DNA from: Streptomyces aurantiacus
Lineage (GTDB): Bacteria > Actinomycetota > Actinomycetes > Streptomycetales > Streptomycetaceae
Reading direction: 5' to 3'
DNA: 64,000 nucleotides
Assembly: GCF_027107535.1 (NCBI RefSeq)
Contig: NZ_CP114283.1
Span: forward strand, 7,998,001-8,062,000
This document shows, one piece after another, positions 59,305-64,000 of this stretch (its first letter is position 1; each line of letters starts with the position of its first letter). The notes below the pieces were generated by a model. That model did no database searches. It saw nothing but the letters and a program-made list of their open reading frames with translations, and had not been told where the DNA came from. The translations under genes were made by a program, and so were the position numbers.

Positions 59305-60921
59305 TCAGGCGCGCGGTGTGCCGTTCACCGTGGCCAGGGCGCGCGGCTGGGGACTGGTGCGCGCGGCAAGCTGCGCGGCGCGCGCGGCACGGAAGTCCCG
59401 CAGCCAGTTCCGCGCGTTTCCGGGGTCGACACCGAAGCGGTCCGCGAGGTCCGATGCGGTCGGCTCCTCGGTGGCGTTGTTGCTCAGCGCGGCCAGGTAG
59501 TAGGTCCATCCCTGCTGCTTCGCGGGCGACTTCCACCCCGGCTCACCACCGTCCGCGACACCTTCCGGGGCCTGCGGGTGCAGGGCGGCGAGGTCTCCGC
59601 ACAGCCGGTCGTACAGCAGGCCGGCCTCAGCAATCTGACCGTTGAGCTGCTCCAAGGACCCCGCTCGGGTGCGATAGGCGGCATCCGCCTCCTGCGCCTT
59701 CGCAGTGAGGCCATCGAGCTGGGTTTGCCGCTCGGTGATCTGCTGCTCGGCCTCACGGAGGAGGTTGGCCGTACGCTGCCGCGCGGCCTGTTCTTCCTGC
59801 CGCGCGCTCTCCGCGCGCTGCTGCGCAGCCTCCGCGCGCCCCGACACCGTGTCGCCCTCTTCCAGCAGGGCGGCATGCTCGGAGCGGACGGCTTCCAGCT
59901 CGGTGCGCGCGGCTGCCAGTTCGTCTGCCGCGCGCTGCCGCGCGCCCTCAGCGTCCACCCGCGCGGCTTCCGCGCGCTGCCGCGCAGCCTCCGCCTCTTC
60001 CACAAGTGCGGAGGCCTCCAGGCGCTCCACAGACGGCGTCACCGCGAGATCCTCGATCAGCGTGAGAACGGCCGTCGGGTTGGCGTAGTTGAGCCGGGCG
60101 ACCTCGTCCGCGCGGGTCAGCGCGGCCAGTCGGCGCACCAACGCCAGCGCCTGGCTCCGGTCGGTCGCGATATCCGCACGGTCCAGTGCCTTCTGAGCCT
60201 TGCGGCGCCAACGCCGCACCCGACGGGGCCTATTGGCCTCCAGGGCCAGGCGCAGCCGGTAGACGCGCAGTGCGGCCCGCTGCGCCATCGCTGCCCGTGC
60301 GATCGCAGACGACGAGGTGCGGGCGTCGAGACCGAGCAGGGCGAACAGTTCGGCCCACGCGTGCTGCCACAGCAGCGCCACCAGCCGGGCCGGACCAGGA
60401 CGCGCGCTGTCGTCCTCCTCCCGGCCGGGGCGGGCGTGGTGCAGCTTGCCGCGCAGTTGCAGCTCGATCAGCCACGCGGCCAGCGCTGGCACCGCGGCCA
60501 GCACGGGGCGGGCCCACCAGTTCGGCGCGTGCACCCCGTTCATCGCCGCGGAGAACGACACCAGCAGCCAGGCGGTGCGGTGCATCAGCCGCAGCTCCCG
60601 CGTCCAGCCGGCCTCAGGATCGGCGGAGCGGTACATCATGACCAGCAGCGTCATCTCCGCAGCGTCGAACACCGCGATGAACGCCACCGCCAGCACCGTC
60701 GGCAGGTCACAGGTCTGGGTGGCGAACCCCCACAGCCCGTGCACGCTGACCGCGACGCCTCCGAGCGCGACAACGGCCTGCGGGCCGATCCCGGACAGCC
60801 ACGACGACTTCCGCAGCCGGCCCAGCGCCCAGGCAGCGAGCGCAAGCGCCAGCACCGCCCCGAGCAGGGGCAGCAGCCATGTCCAGGGCCCGGTGGGGAG
60901 ATCAGGCAGCCAGGTAGTCAT
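59305..60921 (-). CDS. Large DUF2637-type membrane protein with coiled coil and HTH
   Basis: 538 aa. Five N-terminal helices (residues 8-165) follow the DUF2637 pattern: SVHGLWGFATQTCDLPTVLA, AVFDAAEMTLLVMMYRSADP, RTAWLLVSFSAAMNGVHAPN. A long Ala/Glu/Arg coiled coil follows (about 300-450). The C-terminus has an HTH-like segment TASDLADRFGVDPGNARNWL. Probably an enlarged homologue of the element 1 protein at 29937-30944, perhaps linking the pump and septum; inference. ATG 60921 overlaps the upstream gene by 20 bp. Confidence 0.75.
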   Translation of the reverse strand: MTTWLPDLPTGPWTWLLPLLGAVLALALAAWALGRLRKSSWLSGIGPQAVVALGGVAVSVHGLWGFATQTCDLPTVLAVAFIAVFDAAEMTLLVMMYRSADPEAGWTRELRLMHRTAWLLVSFSAAMNGVHAPNWWARPVLAAVPALAAWLIELQLRGKLHHARPGREEDDSARPGPARLVALLWQHAWAELFALLGLDARTSSSAIARAAMAQRAALRVYRLRLALEANRPRRVRRWRRKAQKALDRADIATDRSQALALVRRLAALTRADEVARLNYANPTAVLTLIEDLAVTPSVERLEASALVEEAEAARQRAEAARVDAEGARQRAADELAAARTELEAVRSEHAALLEEGDTVSGRAEAAQQRAESARQEEQAARQRTANLLREAEQQITERQTQLDGLTAKAQEADAAYRTRAGSLEQLNGQIAEAGLLYDRLCGDLAALHPQAPEGVADGGEPGWKSPAKQQGWTYYLAALSNNATEEPTASDLADRFGVDPGNARNWLRDFRAARAAQLAARTSPQPRALATVNGTPRA

Positions 60922-61354
60922 TGCTGCCCTCCTTCGCGGTGAAGCCGAGGATCCGCCAGGCCACCTCACGCGCCGGACGGTCCGTCAGCGGTCCCCAGCC
61001 GTGGCGGTCGACTCCGAGCGTGGCCGCGTAAGCCTCGGCGGCCTCCCGGCCCCGGTGGATGCTGTGCGGCACTCCGTAGTGCACCAGCAGCACCAGCGAC
61101 CGCCCGTCCCGCCGCACGGCCTCCAGCTCTTCGCGCAGCAGCGCGGCCTCAGCCTGCGCCAGGTCCACATCCCAGCGAGCGTTGGAAGTGGCGGTTTCGG
61201 CCTTCTCGGCTCGGGCCGTCAGCTCCCAGACCTGGTGGATATGGCGGACCAGTGCGACATCCGCCAGCCGCTGCACCTCGGCAGTACGGGCACGGGCCCG
61301 GGTCGCGCTTTCGCGGAACTCCCGCAGACGGGCCGCGGTGACGATGCGGATCAT
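60902..61354 (-). CDS. Hypothetical helical protein
   Basis: 150 aa. N-terminal coiled helices (VTAARLREFRESATRARART), C-terminal globular part (DRPAREVAWRILGFTAKEGS). ATG 61354 overlaps the upstream stop (ATGA). Confidence 0.65.
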   Translation of the reverse strand: MIRIVTAARLREFRESATRARARTAEVQRLADVALVRHIHQVWELTARAEKAETATSNARWDVDLAQAEAALLREELEAVRRDGRSLVLLVHYGVPHSIHRGREAAEAYAATLGVDRHGWGPLTDRPAREVAWRILGFTAKEGSNDYLAA

Positions 61355-61608
61355 GCCGCCTCCTCCGGGGTCAGCAGGTTGGCCAGCACCGTGCGCTCGG
61401 CCAGCACCTTGTTGTGGGCGCGGCGGATACGCCGCTGGTCCAGCTCCGTCGGCTGCCGGTCCAGCAGGCTGATGCGGACGTCCAGCAACTCGACTTCCGC
61501 TGTGATGAGCGGCATCTCGGTCTCGATGGCCTCCAGCTCCGCGGCCGTCGGCTCGCGGTCGAACTCGCCGGTGGTAACAAGCTTCTGAACTGTGGCGATG
61601 TGTTCCAT
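61351..61608 (-). CDS. DUF6284-like small protein, first gene of the transfer operon
   Basis: 85 aa, helical hairpin: EPTAAELEAIETEMPLITAE ... IRRAHNKVLAERTVLANL. I recall similar proteins (DUF6284) at the head of AICE operons. ATG 61608 has only AGGACA upstream; a hairpin at 61646-61675 precedes it. Promoter side of the long minus-strand operon. Confidence 0.7.
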   Translation of the reverse strand: MEHIATVQKLVTTGEFDREPTAAELEAIETEMPLITAEVELLDVRISLLDRQPTELDQRRIRRAHNKVLAERTVLANLLTPEEAA

Positions 61609-61645
61609 GGGTCGTTGTCCTCTCGAAGGTGGGACGGCCCGAACA

Positions 61646-61675
61646 GCGGCTCCCGGGGTGCCACCCGGGAGCCGC
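61646..61675. terminator. Leader hairpin upstream of the element 2 transfer operon
   Basis: 12-bp perfect stem GCGGCTCCCGGG with its complement, 6-nt loop, 38 bp before the first gene. The position corresponds to hairpin C in element 1. Confidence 0.7.
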
Positions 61676-61989
61676 GCGCCGTCGTGGAACCAGTGGAATC
61701 CGGCTCCCCTCGGCCCCGCCCGTACGGCGTCGCAGGCGCGGCACCGGACGGGCGAAGGAGGCAACCGGCCGCAGCGTGCTGCGGTGGATGAGTGGTCTCT
61801 TTCGGGGACGCGGCTGCCGGTTCAAGGAACAGCTCGCTAGGGCCCCGTTGTAGGCAGAGACCTGACCTTTCGGTCTGCCATCCGGACTGCCAAGGGATCG
61901 CCCGCCGCGAAGCAGACGACTGTCCGGTGCCCTCGACCCGCTCTGTCCCGGGTCCCTTTGCACACCGCGAATCGGATGCGACTCCGTCA
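61676..61989. other. Operon leader without genes
   Basis: About 310 bp between hairpin and operators with no credible gene. It should hold the promoter for the minus-strand operon; no confident -10/-35 was identified. Confidence 0.4.
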
Positions 61990-62030
61990 TCTGGTGCGCA
62001 CCAGAAGGTAAGCATCTGGTGCGCACCAGA
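61990..62030. promoter_or_regulatory. Tandem 16-bp palindromic operators
   Basis: TCTGGTGCGCACCAGA occurs perfectly at 61990-62005 and 62015-62030, 25 bp apart (about 2.4 turns). It lies between the divergent transfer operon and regulator gene. Likely bound by the regulator at 62171 or a GntR/Nudix protein of this element. Confidence 0.72.
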
Positions 62031-62170
62031 GTCAAGGGCGTTCACTGAGTCGAGCGGCGTTTGCCCTCCGCGGTGCATCTCTAGAAGACCGGTCCAGGTG
62101 GGGGAGCCGGTAGCCAACAGGACTTAACTCCCGTCTTGTTAACCCCTGTTGACCTGCGGCGATGTGAGGC

Positions 62171-63346
62171 ATGCTGGAAAGGTCAGTGAGTGGACCTATC
62201 GCCGGGCGGTGGCCTGTGAGCACAGGACTTCGGAGCGCACGAACGGCGCATGGCTGGTCTCAAGAGCGACTGGTTCGCGAGATCGAGCAGTACGCCCGAC
62301 GACACCTCTCCGACGTCGCGTCGACAGCGAGTTTGCGGGTGTATGTGTCCGAGTGGGAGAACGGCAAGCGCGCCCTCTCGGACCGCTACGCGACGATCCT
62401 GCGGCAGCTTCTCGGCGTCACGGACGCAGAGCTGAGGGGTGGTCCGCTCGCGGTTGCTCCGTCGATGGCCGACGGGTACGACGAACTGCTGAGCAGGATC
62501 GATTCGGCCAGCAGTGTCAGCGAATCCATGGTGAAGACGTTCAACGATCAGACCGAGCTACTGCGCACCATGGACCGCCAGTTGGGCGCTTCGGGCCTTG
62601 TGGACCAGATGACGGGGCATCTCGCCCGTCTCGAAGACGCACTGAACTTCGCGGTGTTGCCCACTACGCGCCGCCCCGTGGCGCTCGCGCTCGCGGGGGC
62701 GTCAACCCTTGCCGCATGGCAAGCGATCGACTCGGGGGCGGTCGAACGGGCCTGGCGACACTACGAACTTGCGAAGCGGGCAGCGCACGACGCTGAGGCT
62801 CCGATGTACCTCGCGCACGCGATGGCAGAGCAGGCGTACGTACTGTGCGAAGCTGGCCGGCCGTCTCTCGGCGTCGAGTTGGTGCGCGATGCGCAACGCG
62901 TTCTTGGCCAGGCCGGATCTCCCCGTCTCCGGGCATGGCTGTACGCCGCTGAAGCCGAGTTGTGCGCCCATGCCGGAATGCCTGATGACTGCCGACGGGC
63001 GCTCGATGCGGCCATGGCGACGATTCCGCCCGGCTCCGATGACCGAGACCCCGACATGCTGAGCATCTTCCTCAACGGTGCCCACCTGGCTCGATGGCGC
63101 GGCAACATCCTTGCCCTGCTGGGCGACGACGAGGCGGTCACCAGCCTGTACGGCGCCCTGGACGTAGTAGACCCGTCCTTTGTCCGAGCGCAGGCGGGAC
63201 TTCACGCTGACCTCGTACAGGCGCACATGGCGCGAGCCGAGTACGACGACGCAAACACCCACCTGAGGCAGGCGCGGCTGTTGGCCAGCCGCACCGGTTC
63301 GGTCCGGCAGCGCCGCCGTGTCGACCTGCTCAGTGCGCGGCTGTAA
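62171..63346 (+). CDS. HTH-TPR transcriptional regulator of element 2
   Basis: 391 aa. HTH: RSARTAHGWSQERLVREIEQ then YVSEWENGKRALSDRYATIL. The rest is TPR-like helical pairs (WRHYELAKRAAHDAEAPMYL, LRAWLYAAEAELCAHAGMPD). It occupies the same divergent place as the IS-split regulator of element 1. ATG 62171 gives the longest protein, but GTG 62216 (VSTGLRSARTA) is nearer to the usual N-terminus. It ends 17 bp into the convergent Nudix gene. Confidence 0.82.
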   Translation: MLERSVSGPIAGRWPVSTGLRSARTAHGWSQERLVREIEQYARRHLSDVASTASLRVYVSEWENGKRALSDRYATILRQLLGVTDAELRGGPLAVAPSMADGYDELLSRIDSASSVSESMVKTFNDQTELLRTMDRQLGASGLVDQMTGHLARLEDALNFAVLPTTRRPVALALAGASTLAAWQAIDSGAVERAWRHYELAKRAAHDAEAPMYLAHAMAEQAYVLCEAGRPSLGVELVRDAQRVLGQAGSPRLRAWLYAAEAELCAHAGMPDDCRRALDAAMATIPPGSDDRDPDMLSIFLNGAHLARWRGNILALLGDDEAVTSLYGALDVVDPSFVRAQAGLHADLVQAHMARAEYDDANTHLRQARLLASRTGSVRQRRRVDLLSARL

Positions 63347-64000
63347 GCCCCTGCTTGCCTCGGCTCGCCAGGATGTGGAGCAGAGCCACGAGAGTGCCGG
63401 AGCCCATCAGCTCACCGCGCGCCATGAGCCGTGGAATATCAGCTAGGGGCACCCACTCGATGTGTCCTGCCTCTTCCAGGTCTGTCGGCGAACCGACCTG
63501 GTCGGCTCCGTGGCCCACGAAGATCTCGTGAGGTGAGTCGACCATGCCGACCATGGGCTGATACGTGACGATGTGCTCCACGGACTTCGGTCGCCAACCC
63601 GTCTCTTCCACGACTTCTCTTAGCGCCGTGTCCGCGGGGTCCTCCCCCTCGTCCACGATGCCGCCCGGGAGCTCCCAACCCCACTGCTGCGGGACGAAGC
63701 GGTACCGCCACATCATCAGTACGCGGTCCTGATCGTCCAGAACCGCGGTGACGGCGACGTGGTGGAGCTTCACCACATGATGCTCGAAGCGCTCCACACC
63801 GGGCGGTTCCACGTCCCAGAGCTGGAGTTTGACCCAACGGTTGTCGTAGACGTCGCGCTCGCCGTGGATACGCCAGGGCTCCAGCCCTTCCGGCGCCTGA
63901 ACGCTCACTGCCCCCGGCACCCGATACGAACTCCGGCCACGAACTTCCAAGGCGCCTTCCGCCACGAGCCGAGCCAGCACTTGCCGAAGGGCAGTGCGGC
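63330..64000 (-). CDS. wHTH-Nudix fusion protein (N-terminus cut by window edge)
   Basis: The part in the window starts with RTALRQVLARLVAEGALEVR, the recognition helix and wing of a GntR-like winged helix. A Nudix hydrolase domain follows: GGIVDEGEDPADTALREVVEETGWR gives an intact GX5EX7REUXEEXG box. Pif and related Nudix proteins of pSAM2-type AICEs control replication and transfer immunity; here the Nudix part would hydrolyse a nucleotide or sense one for the wHTH. The APH-kinase with a separate GntR is at the same place in element 1. Confidence 0.85.
   Translation of the reverse strand, partial: RTALRQVLARLVAEGALEVRGRSSYRVPGAVSVQAPEGLEPWRIHGERDVYDNRWVKLQLWDVEPPGVERFEHHVVKLHHVAVTAVLDDQDRVLMMWRYRFVPQQWGWELPGGIVDEGEDPADTALREVVEETGWRPKSVEHIVTYQPMVGMVDSPHEIFVGHGADQVGSPTDLEEAGHIEWVPLADIPRLMARGELMGSGTLVALLHILASRGKQGLTAAH

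Larger units (their letters stand above)
43341..64000. mobile_element. Element 2: second AICE-type element in tandem (right end outside window)
   Basis: Starts at the middle att with hairpin, int, xis as in element 1, and then carries a candidate iteron origin, DUF3987 protein, prim-pol, methyltransferase, HNH nuclease, SSB, MazG-like gene, traB-like pump, membrane proteins, a divergent regulator and a wHTH-Nudix gene. No inactivating lesion was seen in its backbone. At least 20.6 kb lie in the window; a third att copy is expected to the right. Confidence 0.82.

Noticed and set aside
1..64000. CRISPR array
   Set aside because: No regularly spaced repeat-spacer pattern; the short repeats found are palindromic, irregular or intergenic pairs.

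Overview
The window is high-GC actinobacterial DNA, almost certainly a Streptomyces chromosome. The first 18 kb is a vertically inherited housekeeping block in an order I recall as conserved in Streptomyces. Essentially all of it is on the minus strand: a WecA/MraY-like glycosyltransferase (cut by the left edge), glyA, a low-MW phosphatase-like protein, tsaC/sua5, prmC, prfA, rpmE, an LCP (LytR-CpsA-Psr) protein, rho, thrB, thrC, hom, lysA, a degenerate ArgRS-like protein and a stand-alone receiver protein. The block ends at a plus-strand tRNA-Arg(CCG) gene at 18114-18185.

From the 3' half of that tRNA to the right edge the DNA is accessory. I read it as two related actinomycete integrative and conjugative elements (AICEs) integrated in tandem in the same tRNA. 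A 46-bp perfect direct repeat (18145-18190 and 43341-43386) bounds element 1 (about 25.2 kb) and marks the left end of element 2, whose right end lies outside the window. Each element starts with a hairpin, then minus-strand int and xis, then replication genes, a cytosine methyltransferase, a MazG-like gene, small membrane or zinc proteins, an FtsK/TraB-type DNA pump and DUF2637-type membrane proteins. A divergent regulator follows across an operator-bearing intergenic region. After the regulator a convergent gene or gene pair carries GntR-like winged-helix sequence (GntR plus kinase in element 1, wHTH-Nudix in element 2).

Element 1 (18.1-43.4 kb) uses a RepA-like helicase plus a prim-pol primase. 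It looks damaged: its traB carries a one-base deletion near 27020, its main regulator is split by an IS3-family element (32438-33760, 3-bp target duplication), and a second XRE regulator is split by a 2175-bp IS701-family element (38545-40719, CTAG duplication) that also carries a passenger membrane-protein gene. Its cargo zone (34-43 kb) holds a tandem-wHTH GntR regulator with an APH-fold kinase, a GNAT acetyltransferase, a SLATT/DUF4231-like membrane protein, an XRE/DUF2335-like pair and an acetyltransferase resembling the eukaryotic cohesin acetyltransferases (ESCO/Eco1).

Element 2 (43.3 kb to the edge) uses a DUF3987 protein plus a different prim-pol. It has an intact traB-like gene, SSB, a divergent methyltransferase / zinc-ribbon-HNH nuclease pair, and ends in a wHTH-Nudix protein cut by the right edge.

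Non-coding DNA is unusually informative. There is a nine-copy iteron array (CCACAGAAA) next to xis of element 2, a GGACAG repeat cluster in the equivalent place of element 1, six TGCTAG units just downstream of traB1 (a candidate clt transfer site), intergenic hairpin modules repeated within each element, tandem 16-bp palindromic operators, and a 77-bp repeat beside both acetyltransferase genes. All family assignments rest on reading motifs by eye; no database search was possible.
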